Positions 1-10,747 of a DNA stretch of 64,000 bases are shown here, in pieces. The translations under genes were made by a program, and so were the position numbers. How positions within the stretch are numbered: position 1 is the stretch's first letter; each line of letters opens with the position of its first letter. Source of the DNA: Rhinopomastus cyanomelas (taxonomy: Eukaryota > Chordata > Aves > Bucerotiformes > Rhinopomastidae); the NCBI GenBank assembly GCA_013400115.1, contig VXBP01004182.1:156632-220631 (forward strand), read 5' to 3'. The notes beneath the pieces are model-generated. The model made no database searches, was not told the origin of the DNA, and worked only from the letters and a program-made list of their open reading frames with translations.

Positions 1-190
1 ACTATGAGAGTGGTGAGGGCCCAGAATGGGTTGCCCAGGGAGGTGGTGGAGGCCCCATCCTTGGACGTGTTTAAGGCCAGGCTGGATGGGGCTCTGGCCA
101 GCCTGGTCTAGGGTGGGGTGTCCCAGCCTGGTGGGGGGTTGGAACTGGATGATCAGGTGGTCCCTTCCAACCCTGAGTGATTTTGATTTC
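1..190 (+). mobile_element. CR1 LINE 3' end, type 3
   Basis: The copy runs in from the left edge. It carries the end of ORF2 and the 3' UTR of the type 3 family ('ggtctagggtggggtgtccc', then 'ggaactggatgatcaggtgg'). The same family recurs as the long '-' copy at 55991-58040. It ends near 'gattttgattt', without a clean octamer tail. Confidence 0.9.
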
Positions 191-195
191 ATAAC

Positions 196-275
196 TTCTC
201 TGGTGAAGTGATCCTGCTGTGTCAGGGGGATTGGTCAGGGGTCCCTTTCAATCCCTAATGATTCTATGATTCTAT
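196..275 (+). mobile_element. CR1 3' tail, type 1
   Basis: Only about 80 bases of the tail are present, starting around 'gatcctgctgtgtc' and ending in two attctatg-like units. It follows the type 3 copy within about 10 bases in the same orientation. Confidence 0.85.
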
Positions 276-1554
276 TTGAGGGAAAGAGAAGGATGGCCTC
301 CATGGGAATAAGAAGGAACCAAACCGGGAGCTCAGGCATTGCATTCCATGAATCCAGTAAGCACAGCAGTGTGAATCATGCAGGTTCATGTAACTCTGCC
401 TTGGGATTCTAATGCCAACATAAACCACTTGAGCCCCAGCTGTATGTCTCCTGATGTCAGCAGAACACCCCAGTGGAACTCCGGCTCCATAACTCAGACC
501 TGCCTTCTACACAAACTGTGTCTAGGAAGGAGAATTAGAAAACAAGGCGATATTTCACCTTGTTATTTATATTAGGAACATGAAACCCACTGCAGGGCAC
601 CAGTGAGCCTCTTCTTTCAGCGGGTGATCCTCAGGACAAGAAAGCCCTGCAGACTGATTCTGCTTTGAAGATGCACAGTTATATGTAAAACACCCAAAAA
701 TCTGTGAGATGGCAAAAGAAATGTGGTGTTGATGCTCTGTCCCTTGGCCAGACAGGGCTAAACACTTGGTAAGATACAATGACTCGAAAGGAACCAGTCT
801 GAATCCTAAGCTTATTACTCAGCTCTCCAGCTTGGCATATGTCAAGGAGGGGACTCATCTCAAAGTATGGCTGAAGCTTTTTGTCACCTAGGGAAGTTGT
901 TCTGCCTGATAGAATGAGTAGAGAATACACAGGGAGCTCCAAGCAATTGGTTCTGGGCTGCCTTTGTCTCACAAGGGATCTGCTGCTTCCTGCTGGCTGC
1001 CCAGCTGGACACTACTCAAGCAGCCGGCAGTGTCCGTGAGCCTCTCCTTTTGGAACTGCTTAATGGGGATTTGGTCTCTTTTCATCATTCATCTCTAATC
1101 AGCTTTTTCCCATCTCACAGATATCTGTTGCTAAATCTCTGGGCAGGAGCTACCAGCTGGCTCACGATGCACAGGCTCTGCCCTTAAGCAGATTTAGCAG
1201 AGCCTTCAGCAAATGTTTGCAGGGCTTAAGCTAATTCGAAATTAGACCGGCAGCACCTCTTTCATCCAATGCCATCCTTATACAAGGGAATTACTGGAAC
1301 TGCTTAAGAAAATAATCGAATTTACTCATGGACATAACTTCTTTGAGCACAGACAAGCCAGCGCTGATTTCAGGCAAAGCCCCAGATCTCATTTTTACTC
1401 CCATCCTGTGACCAATTGAAACGTCACTATTGAAGGGTTCAGCAAACAGAAAAACATCACTACTGTAAGGTTTATCAAATGCAGACATGAACAACACAGT
1501 CGCTCTTGACACTGGAGCTGCAATTAGAATCCAGTGCTAGTTCTTGCAAAAGAA
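276..1554. other. unique sequence, no gene recognised
   Basis: No CR1 or other repeat is recognised. The stretch around 1060-1270 reads like a conserved noncoding element. It contains 'ctaattcgaaattag' at 1231-1245, which has 6-base inverted arms around cga. Open frames here are short and unlike any family I know. Confidence 0.4.
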
Positions 1555-1976
1555 AGTCTATACAGAGCCCAGCACAGAGCCACAGAGATGATGGAGGGAG
1601 GGGAGCATCTCTCTGATGAGGAAGGGCTGAGAGAGCTGGGGGTCTTGAGCTTGGAGAAAAGGAGCCTGAGGGGTGACATCATTATGTTGATAAATATGTG
1701 AAGGGTGGGTGTCAGGAGGATGGAGCCAGGCTCTGCTCAGGGGCATGTCATGATAGGACAAGGGGCAGTGGGTGTGAGCTGGATCAGAGGAGGTTCCACA
1801 TCAATATGAGAAGGACCTTCACGGTGAGGGTGACAGAGCACTGGAACAGGCTGCCCGGGGGGATTGTGGAGTCTCCTTCTCCGAGATGTTCAAACCTACC
1901 TGGACATGTTCCTGCACGATTGGACTGGATGATCTTTCGAGTTCCCTTCCAATCCCTAATGCTCCATGATTCTGTG
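1555..1976 (+). mobile_element. CR1 LINE 3' region, type 1
   Basis: Reads from 'cagagcccagcacagagcc' through the C-terminal ORF2 segment ('gagagagctgggggtctt') into the full 3' tail. The copy is 5'-truncated. It has lost about 40 bases just before the tail, where the usual 'atctaggggatcctgctg' segment is missing. Confidence 0.95.
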
Positions 1977-2444
1977 GAGAGCAATGCCCTATGAAGCCTG
2001 ATGTTCACACACCTGTAGCAGGTCTCAGAGTAGCCAGTGAGGCTCTGTGCTACGCTGGTTCCCTTCAGGGGTGAGGCAAGCCTGGAAGTTTTTCCTCTTA
2101 CTTTTCATAAGTGTTGGTGTCTTCCTGAGTCTGGAAGACTTTTAAAGCAACATCACTTCCAGATACAACCAGTTGAAATGACTTCTCCTCTAAACAACAG
2201 GTAACAGCATCTAAATGACTATCAAGCAACTTTTCGTCTTCCTTTGGAAAGCATTGCCCCCAAAGGAAAATGAAGATTCTGGCTAATCTGACAGCACTAG
2301 TCCTTGCTCAGACCTCAGCACCTTCATCACACATTGCTTCGAAAATGCAAAGCGCTGAGTTAGCTTTTAAGCGAAAAGTCACACAGTTCCCTGTCACTGC
2401 TCATGGGGAAATTGGTGCCTACAGTGATGCTGCAGCTATGAGTA

Positions 2445-2552
2445 AGAATCATAGAATCCTTAGGGATTGGAAAAGACCTCAAAAGACCATCCAGTCCAAT
2501 CCCCCTGCCACAGCAGGATTCCCTAGACCAAGTTGCACAGGAACACACCCAA
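2445..2552 (-). mobile_element. CR1 3' tail, type 1
   Basis: Tail 'agaatcatagaatcctta' followed by 'gggattggaaaagacctc' and 'gttgcacaggaacac'. It is truncated about 105 bases from the 3' end. Confidence 0.9.
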
Positions 2553-2915
2553 GAATTATTTCTTAATATGTCCTTTTCACTCGCGAGCCGACAGACCTTT
2601 TCAAAACAGCAGCAGATGTATGTAGGTGACCTGGTTTCCAAACTAGGAAGCACCTGGGTTTCTGCCCACTACATACACAGTTACACTCACATACACACTT
2701 GCTGGCACGAGGAGCACATGGGAACGAAGCGTGCTGGTAGCCAAGTGCTAGCCTCACAAGGCGCTCTTCCACTCCTTCATTTCCCTTTCCTGTTTATATG
2801 TCTGGACATGAGAATGGGTTGCCCCCACATGAGTGAGCTGAAGCTCATGGAGGGGAGCAGAAATGGAAAAACCTGTGCAGGATGGACTGAAGAGAAAATG
2901 CGGCACTACAAGGTG

Positions 2916-3019
2916 ACAATCATTTTGGTTGGAAAGGACCCTGCTGTGGCAGGAGGATTGGACTGGATGATCTTTCAAGACAGATGATCTTCCAATCCCT
3001 AAACTTCCATGATTCTGTT
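2916..3019 (+). mobile_element. back-to-back CR1 tails (short '-' then '+')
   Basis: Bases 2916-2939 match a reversed CR1 end ('aatcattttggttggaaagg'). They abut a '+' type 1 tail at about 2940-3019. The '+' part has an internal stutter: 'gatgatctttcaa' is followed by 'gacagatgatcttccaatcc', so part of the tail is duplicated. Confidence 0.75.
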
Positions 3020-3602
3020 ATTATCCCTTTGGTTCTGCAGGTAGCTGAGGGAGCCAATTTGCCTGTCTTCTCGGAGGATTCCTGACCGTCACCCTGGCTT
3101 GCAATACCGTTAGCTTCTGCCAGCTGAGAGGCAGGCTGCTGACACGCTTCCTGACTAAATGCAAAAGAGTTTTCCTCAAGCAAGAGAGTTAACAGTAGAG
3201 AGGAGAAACAAGACAAATACCAAACTGGAAACCAAATACAAACTAGTGCTTCTGCTGTGACGACGAAGGCATCCAGCTGATGTGTCATCGTGACTGCAGA
3301 AGTCTTTCTGTTCTGCTACAGACATAAGCCACCTTTTCACTAGCACCAACGTCTTGTGAGGACTGGCTTGGGTAGCATGGTGCTTTTGGCACGAGGGAGA
3401 ACACGCATGGTGTGCCACCAAGTCTAGAAGACTTTCTCACGAGGGATAATGTTCAGAAAACCTTGGAGCACAATGATCTAGCCAGCAGACACTTCAACAT
3501 GTGTTTTACCAGAACATTGTTCAGAACATTGACCTAAAGCAATGCAGGTTGACTTCTTCGTTCTTCTTCAGTATTTATTTTGGGAAATAGCTTTGAGGAA
3601 TC

Positions 3603-3817
3603 ACACAGAATCATTCAGGTTGGAAAAGACCCCCAGGATCATCGGGTCCAACCAGCAACCCCACTCTACAAGTTCACAACCCTAAACCAGATCCCCCAAC
3701 ATCACATCTCAGCGACTTTTAAAGTCATTCAGGGATGGGGACTCAACCGTCACCCTGGGCAACTTGTTCCAGGGCCTGACCACTCTCTCTGGGAAGAATT
3801 CCTTCCTGATATCTACC
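3603..3817 (-). mobile_element. CR1 3' region, type 2
   Basis: Starts with 'acacagaatcattcaggttg' and carries the type 2 antisense signature ('ctaaaccagatcccccaac'). It is truncated in the 'gggaagaattccttcctgat' segment. It is more diverged than the type 1 copies nearby. Confidence 0.9.
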
Positions 3818-4684
3818 ATTGTAAGATTATTCATAAAATAGAAAGTGCTTAAAAGTTCTCACTACTGTTAAAAAAAAAAAGTGAGTCTCTGACCTTCCAA
3901 TATACCCGCCGTTCCTTCTGCAGCTGACGTACTACCAGACATAGATGTGGAGATAGGCAGAGGCAGTACAGTCCTCTGGCAAGGCAACCTCCTCCTTGCC
4001 GGAGGAAGCAGTGTGGGTCATGCTCATAACAGCCTTTCAGCTGAGCTTGGCCAAATGTCAGTACACAAGGAGAGGCACAGGAAAGCGTGAGCTGTTAGCT
4101 GGCAGCGTGCTGTTCCATTACTCCACTTCCCACCCCAGGCTAAGGCCGCACTGAGCTGCTCCAACTAGCGCCGCACCAGATCATCTCACATCAAGAAAAC
4201 ACGGGCAGACCTTGCTCTTTCCATTAAGCACTTCATCGTTTGCCAAGGACCTTGCCTGAGCTGTCGGTGTCTGTCTGTCACAACCAGATTCTGATTCACA
4301 TGGCTGTGGTCTGCCCAACAACCAGCCTGCTCAAAGCGAAGCCGGACTCCTGTTCCTTACCTTCAGCCTTGGCTTCCTAGCTGATTGCACGAAAAGCTGA
4401 CAGACTACACTCCCACGTGTTTGACTGATTACGGACCTGAGGTATCCATGTGAGGTGAAAACACTTTGGGCTCTTCTGTGACAAAAGTGTGTAAACTTGA
4501 AAATTGGAGCAGCTGAGTCAGCAGCACAGTCAAGTCCTTGTTCAGCTCAAATTATCCTGATAGCTATGACTCAGAGCTCATGGAGAAGTTTCCAGTTCTA
4601 CTCTATGGATTCACTGCCTGCAACATGCCACTGAGGTGCCTGGTTTGTTTAATTGGCTGTATCCAGTAACTAATAGTTTAGATG
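3818..4684. other. unique sequence, no gene recognised
   Basis: An A-run of about 11 lies at 3870-3880. The rest is ordinary mixed sequence with no repeat I recognise. Confidence 0.35.
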
Positions 4685-5052
4685 AATCACAGAACATTAG
4701 GGATTGGAAGGGACTTTGAAAGATCATCTCGTTCAATCCCCCTGCCAGAGCAGGATCACCCAGACCAAGTTGCACAGGAACATGGCCAGACAGGTTTTAA
4801 ACGTCTCCAGGGAACGAGACTCCACAGTCCCATTGGGTTTTGAACTGCTCCAGACAAGGAGACTCCAAAACCCCACTAGGCAGCCCCTTCCAGGGCTCTG
4901 TCACCTTCATTGGGAAGAAGGTCCTCCTCAGATTGATGTGGAACCTCCTGTGTTCCAGCTCATACCCATTGCCCCTTGTCCTATCATTAGATGCCCCTGA
5001 GCAGAGCCTGGCTGGCTCCATCCTCTTGGCACCCACCTTTCACATAATAACC
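4685..5052 (-). mobile_element. CR1 3' region, type 1, with internal duplication
   Basis: A full type 1 tail on the left reaches back to 'cacccacctttcacataata'. Bases 4794-4836 and 4837-4882 are two diverged copies of the same segment ('gttttaaacgtctcc' and 'gttttgaactgctcc', each followed by a 'gagactcca' motif). This is a tandem duplication of about 43 bases inside the element. Confidence 0.93.
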
Positions 5053-6499
5053 AACTGCTTCCCTTCTAACTAGCACAGTCACTGTGACTGAGGAATGGAT
5101 GAAGCAACCTCTCACAAGCTCCAGTGCAATCCCGGCATTAAAACTACTAATGAAGTCACAAACCATCTTCTTCTACATTTCTGCTTAGAAAATCAAATGA
5201 AGAATTTGCAGATACTAAGTGCTGGATCACAGCTACAAATGAAGAAACCTTCTTAGTTCCTCTGCTGATCGATACTCCGCAAAGCAAAAAGAGCGAGAGC
5301 TTAATTAAACTCATCATTATCTATGAAAAATATACCTGCCTATTACTTTCATGATGACACTAATAACCTCAGAGGACTAGATACCATTTGAATCTGACTC
5401 TTCAAATTCTACGTGGTCTGTTATGACATCTGATGTCCCCTGCCCATTTTACAACTACCAGCTGAAGACAACACACTTCACAAATAGAAATTGTGGTGAT
5501 CCTTCAGCAGCTTGCTAGATGGCGGAGGAATTCTCAGGCTTGAAAGCCCAGACCTTTATTAGACTTGAACTCATGCAGCAATTCTTCCTTTTCCTTCGCT
5601 TCAGCCCTCCCCTTCAACACATGCTCACAGCTTCTTGATGCAGTTGTTGAAACTCACACCCCGTGGAAGGAATGGGGTAACCTTTGTTTAACAGGGAACT
5701 GCGTGCTGCTCCACGATTCGGTTGGGAACTGGCTGTGGAGCAAGGCATCCTGTCTTCTTGTGGGTGCGGTGGAGATGTGATCGTCAGCCTGCTCCTCCCT
5801 TGTCCACAGAGCAACAGAACAGTCACACAAATTGTTGCCCCAACACAACGTTCTCCTATTTATTGTCTCACTTAGGCTGTTCAGCGATGGTGTTAATGGC
5901 CTTGGTCCAGAGAAGCGTATGAGCCTGTTTCTGGCCTTAAACACAACTCCCATTAAATTTTATGGCTTAATTAAGTACAAGACCATTAAATCATGGACAA
6001 GTCTAGGTGAAATCTGATTGCTGTACTTAGCACCTCTGTACTGTGAAGCTCTGGAAATACCTACAGCAGTGCTAGAGGGCAACAGTCTCAGCCTCACATC
6101 TAGTGGAAATGCTTCTAGTATAAGGAGATAATTTGTACTTGCTTCTGGATGAAGACTGGATCTCAAATACCACACACGGTAACTGAAGTCTTAACCGAAT
6201 CAGTCTCTAAACACTATGATATCAGTTTGCGTTTGCCAGGGTTTTCATAACAATAGAGGAGGCTACTGGTGTGGCATTTGCAAGAAGGCTTGAGAAGCTC
6301 CCTATCTCCAAGTGGGATCTGCCTGTGGCCAAAGCAAAGCCAACCAATGTCTGTAGGATAACATTTAAGGTCAGAAAAATCTGTCGGGTGACTTGTTTAG
6401 AGTATTTTTCATCTGGGAAAGAAGTGGGACTGGGAGAGAAAATCACGCGGACACCAAGGACACTGAGGTCAGTGAGGAAGGGAAGAGGTACTCGAGCTT
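5053..6499. other. unique sequence, no gene recognised
   Basis: Contains two TTAATTAA-type sites (about 5300 and 5968) in AT-rich surroundings. Overlapping short frames on both strands at 5565-5950 have no recognisable product. Confidence 0.35.
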
Positions 6500-7100
6500 C
6501 TGGCCTGTGGTGGGATGGCAGGATGGGCCTCTGCAGCCCTTAAAGGTCAAGGATGTGGCAGAATCCCATGTGCAGCCCATGGAGAACCCTATGCTGGAGC
6601 AGAGGACCACTTCTGAAGAAGATCGGGACTCTGAGGCAAGACCACACCGGAGCAGTCCATTGCTGGGAGGACTGCAATCTGCAGAGAGACATGATGAGAG
6701 ACATTCACGGACTATCTCCCATGGAAGAGCTACCACCTTGCTACAGGAGAAGACTGGGAGCAGCCTTCTTCCCAAAGAGGGAGGAATGGCAGGAACATGG
6801 GACAGACTGACACAGATATCTGAGACACAGAAGGGACAGCTGCAGGAAATGTGCATTTAACATTTGGTTCTATTTGTCCCCATCCTACTCTGATTCTACT
6901 AGTGAATTGCTGCTGACTTTAAGTGAAACAGATTTTATTTCCCCAAGTTGAGTCTTTCTTTACCCTGTGACCGCAACTGCTGACCGCACCACCCTGCCAC
7001 ATCCTTTGCATCAATCCCCTAGCCTTCTGTTGTATTTTCTCCCACCCCACTGGAGGTGGACAGGAGCGAGTGAGCAGCTGTGTGGTTGCCTTGCTGCAGG
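6500..7100 (+). mobile_element. degenerate avian ERVL-type LTR relic
   Basis: The order of short motifs matches a long LTR family widespread in bird genomes. 'gcccatggagaacc' with 'atgctggagcagagg' is at 6577-6605 and 'ctatctcccatggaa' near 6711. 'tcctactctgattct' is near 6883 and 'ttccccaagttgagtc' near 6938. 'ttgtattttctcccacccc' is near 7029, followed by 'gagcgagtgagcagctgtg'. The match is from memory, not alignment. No internal retroviral genes or second LTR are visible, so it is probably a solo LTR. Open frames of 155 and 137 codons on opposite strands lie mostly inside it and are not genes. Confidence 0.5.
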
Positions 7101-7260
7101 CAAACAATGTATTTTATAAATCGGCTTTCAAAGCATTTCTTAGTCTGAACCAAACAGCAGCTTTGCATCCTCTTCATACTGGGATGTTAAAAACACACAT
7201 CTGACCCTTTTAATCTAAACCCATTATTACATTCTGCTCGTTTCTCTCACCAGCTTCTTA

Positions 7261-7588
7261 GAATCACAAAACATTAGGGATTAGAAGGGACCTCGAAAGA
7301 TCATCCAGTCCAATTCCCCTGCCACAGCAGGATCCCCTAGATCCAGTTGCACAGGAACATGCCCAGGCGGGTTTTAAATGTCTCCAGACAAGGAGACTCC
7401 ACAAGCCCCCCGGGCAGCCCCTTCCAGAGTTCTGTTACCCTCACCAGGAAGAAGTTCCTTCTCAGACTGATCTGGAACCTCCTCTGTTCCAGCTCACACC
7501 TAGTGCCCCTTGTCCTATCATGAGATGCCCCTAAGCAGATCCGGGCTCCATCCTCCTGACACCCACTATTCACATATTTCTAAACATG
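7261..7588 (-). mobile_element. CR1 3' region, type 1
   Basis: Tail 'gaatcacaaaacattaggga' through to 'cacccactattcacatattt'. Truncated at the left part of the ORF2 C-terminus; only modestly diverged. Confidence 0.95.
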
Positions 7589-7994
7589 TTTGTAGGGTTG
7601 TGAGCCCCACGAAGGTACTCTGCAAGCCAAAACACACTTCGTACCTAATTTATACAGAGTAAGCTGGCGTAGCCACAGGCAGCTTCACAGAAGAGTTCAA
7701 AAACTATTTGCTTGATAAATTAGCTAATAATATTGCATAATATTTGATTAATTAGTCTTCCAATTTATTAGTGATAATTAGATGGAAATTGAGCAGAGAT
7801 TGCTGCTTGCTGTGTGCAGAAAGCACACCCACAAATCACCTTGCGTTTCATCATGCAGTATCATAGGGCTGAATGTCACCACACATCGGCACGGATAGAA
7901 ATGGAGCACTCGTGGTGGCTTTTCAATTGATTGGTATTGATTAGCTCGTGCACGAAATTCCTGCTCTATGCGTTTCTCATTGGATGGTCAGTTC
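7589..7994. promoter_or_regulatory. candidate homeodomain-site cluster (noncoding)
   Basis: Bases 7715-7785 pack several TAAT or ATTA cores: aaattagctaataa, gattaattagtc, atttattagtgataattaga. A near-palindrome 'attgcataatat' lies among them. Flanks are also free of CR1. Clustered TAAT cores are typical of developmental enhancers, but AT-rich neutral DNA can look the same. The regulatory call is inference. Confidence 0.3.
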
Positions 7995-8460
7995 AGAGTG
8001 TCTGAGGGAACTGGGGTTGTTTAGCCTGGACTAAAGGAGGTTGAGGACTTGCAGAACTCCAAGTCTTTCTGTAGTCTAAGGTGACCTTGGGGCTGGTTAG
8101 TCTGAGGGAGAGGCGGCTTAAGAGAGAGCTCATCGCTCTCTACAGCTCTCTGAAAGAACACTGGAGAGATGTTGGTGCTGGGCTCTTCTCACGGGTCAGT
8201 AGTGACAGAAGCAGAGAGAAGGGTTTCAAGCTCCAACAGGAGAGGGTTAGACTGGACATCAGGAAAAAGTTCTTCCCAGAGAGAGTGGTCAGGCCCTGGG
8301 ATTGGCTGTCCAGGGTGGTGGTTGAGCCCCCATCCCTGGATAAGTTTAAAAGACACTTAGATGTGGTGTTGGGGGATCTGGTTTAGGGGTGACCTTGTAG
8401 AGTAGAGTTGATCGTTGGACTCAATGATCCCGGGGGTCTTTTCCATCCTGAGCAATGTGG
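7995..8460 (+). mobile_element. CR1 3' region, type 2, with a repeated 5' segment
   Basis: The main copy runs from about 8085 ('ggggctggttagtctgaggg') to the tail at 8460 ('gggggtcttttccatcctga'). Bases 7995-8043 carry an extra partial copy of the same starting segment ('ggggttgtttagcctggact'), separated by about 40 unrelated bases. The tail lacks octamers. Confidence 0.92.
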
Positions 8461-9876
8461 CATTGCCCTTGTTTGGGTTAGAAATAACTATCTGACACCA
8501 AAATGGGAGAAGTGATATTTTGTCATGAGAATTAAATGGCTGTAATGATCAGCTTAAAATTCTCCAACTTCCTCCTGCTATTTTCTCTCTGCAATTTCAT
8601 TTCTTGGACCTCAGCATGCCTACATCCTGTTCAGCACCTGAAATGCCTCCTTCTTCTGTTTCATTTCATTTCCTTGCATATTTTTCACACTGGCAGCAGC
8701 TAAAGGAAGTGAAAAGAACCTGTCTCACCAGCACCTCACTCCAAGCAGTTTCAAGCTCTTTCAACACAAAAGTAATTACTGGTGAGAGGAAAAGAGAGGC
8801 ACCTTTGCAAAGCACTGCCACGTTCATTTGGGAAATATTGAGTTCCTTTTTTCAGGTAGAATATCTCTTTCCATCCAGCAGCCTGGCTTTCTACAAAAAT
8901 GCACAATAACTCAAGGGATACAAACGGGCTGGCAGGGCCACAGCCAAGACGAGTAGCAACTGTACCTGCTACTATCATTGAAAGGACCACCTGCAAAATG
9001 AATGTGCCAGCTACATCTTAAAAGCCTCATTCAGTCCCAGGACACTCCCAGTGCTGCCTAATAGAGAGCAATTGGCAGAGATGGCACCTTGGAAAAACCT
9101 ACAGGGGACCTAGAACAAACCTTAATTGCAGTTTGACCGTGACCACGGAAAGATTAAGGCCATGGGACAGTACTGAGATCCTGCTGTGGTGGGGAATTGG
9201 CCTGGATGATCTTTCGAAGTCCCCTCCAACCCCTGATGTTCTTGGGCGTCTGCGATCCGTTTGACTTCATGCAGTCCCGTTAGCAAACAGCAAGTACTTC
9301 GTCTTGCTGCGGGACGTCAGCAGCTATGTTTCAGGAAGACACCAGCAGTGACGTTTCTCACTGCACACTCGCTTCTGAAGTGCCTCCTCCGGTGCCATCT
9401 CACAAAGTTACTGACTCATTTGGATGACTGCATGAATTTTGCTGTTATTTTTCACTTGAAATGTTCTGTTTGTCTTCAAGCATCTTATTTCTGCAGTTAA
9501 CTGCAAAAACATTAGCATTTACATGAAGATGCTGTTAAATTCCGTCACGGAGAAAATAATGAGAACTATTAGTAGAAAACACGCACAAATTTTCACTCTT
9601 TCAAGACATGATATAGATCTAAATTAGGCTCCGTAAACCAGACACTGAAATCATTAGACTACAAACCGAACCCAGCAAAAAGGTTTCTCCTGACTGCATT
9701 CAGGCTGCAGGCGCCATCCAGAGAGTAGTTATTATTCTATGTGCAGTTTGCGCAGTGGTGTTGAAATAAACAGGTAGTTTGTCTGTAGTATCACAGACAT
9801 CACCCATTAACAAAGGAAGATTTACTTTGAGCCTTAAATTCATGATCTCTGTAACTGGCCTTTAGCATTCGAAATT
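8461..9876. other. unique sequence, no gene recognised
   Basis: Interrupted only by the CR1 tail at 9178-9256. Bases 9600-9870 are CR1-free with AT-rich motifs and a CpG-containing 'gcaggcgccatcc'. They read like older unique DNA, possibly a conserved noncoding element. Confidence 0.35.
9178..9256 (+). mobile_element. CR1 3' tail, type 1
   Basis: A tail-only fragment ('atcctgctgtggtggggaat' to 'cccctgatgttctt') with a degenerate end. Confidence 0.8.
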
Positions 9877-10451
9877 ACAGAATCACAGAATCATTTGGAT
9901 TGGAAAAGACTCCCAGGATCATCGAATCCAACCATCAACCCTACACCACAAGGTCACCCCTAAACCAGATCCCCCAACACCACATCTAAGTGTCTTTTAA
10001 ACTTATCCAGGGATGGGGACTCAACCACCACCCTGGGCAGCCCATTCCGCTGCCTGACCACTCTCTCAAGGAAGAATTTCTCCCTAAAGTCCAGCCTAAC
10101 CTTCCCCTGTTGGAGCTTGAAGCCCTTCTCTCTGCTTCTGTCACTAATGACCTGTGAGAAGAGCCCAGCACCAACATCTCTGCAGTGTCCTGTCAAGTAA
10201 TTGCAGAGAGCCATGAGGTCTCCCCTCAGCCTCCTCTTCCTCAAACTCAACAGCCCAAACTCTCTCCATCTCTCCTCATCAGATCGATTCTCCAGGCCCT
10301 TTCCGAGCTTTGTTGGTCTCCTCTGCCCTTGCTCCAGCCCCTCAATATCTCACTTGCACTGAGGTGCCCAAGACTGGACACAGTAGTCAAGGTGCAGCCT
10401 CAGCAGTGCTGAGTGCAGAGGGACAATCACTTCCCTCGTCCTGATGTTATT
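9877..10451 (-). mobile_element. CR1 3' region, type 2, 575 bases
   Basis: One of the longer 3' pieces. It has an intact double tail ('acagaatcacagaatcattt') and the type 2 UTR. The ORF2 C-terminal segment follows ('ctcctcttcctcaaactcaa'), then 'gagtgcagagggacaatcac', where it stops. On its sense strand a 96-codon frame remains open, ending with the family's terminal VVLGDLV. Confidence 0.95.
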
Positions 10452-10604
10452 GTTGGTGAACTGGCTGACAATAAACTAAGTACTTCAGTATTTATTCAAT
10501 ACTGTACTGAGCTGGTGTCAATCACTTTCAAAGGACCTACAGGATAAAAAACTCGAGTCTCAGAACCGTGACATGATTTCTCCTAACTAGCAAAAAACAG
10601 CATG

Positions 10605-10747
10605 GGATCATAGAGTCATAACGGATTGGACGGGACCTTGAAAGATGTAGGATATGATCTCAGACTCACAGGACATTAGGGACTGGAAGGGACCTCGAAA
10701 AGCCCTCCAGTCCAATCCCTCCACAGCCTTCTTCAACATCTCTAGAC
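10605..10747 (-). mobile_element. two stacked CR1 tail fragments
   Basis: Bases 10605-10646 ('gatcatagagtcataacgga') and 10660-10747 ('gactcacaggacattaggga') are two '-' tails of type 1, one behind the other. Each is cut within about 85 bases of its 3' end. Confidence 0.8.

Larger units (their letters stand above)
1977..3602. other. unique sequence between short CR1 tails
   Basis: Apart from the CR1 pieces listed separately, no repeat or gene is recognised. Bases 2660-2710 contain a CA-rich patch (acatacacagttacactcac) too impure to call a microsatellite. Confidence 0.35.

Noticed and set aside
6393..6860. 155-codon '+' frame and 137-codon '-' frame as genes
   Set aside because: They overlap on opposite strands and lie mostly in the LTR relic.
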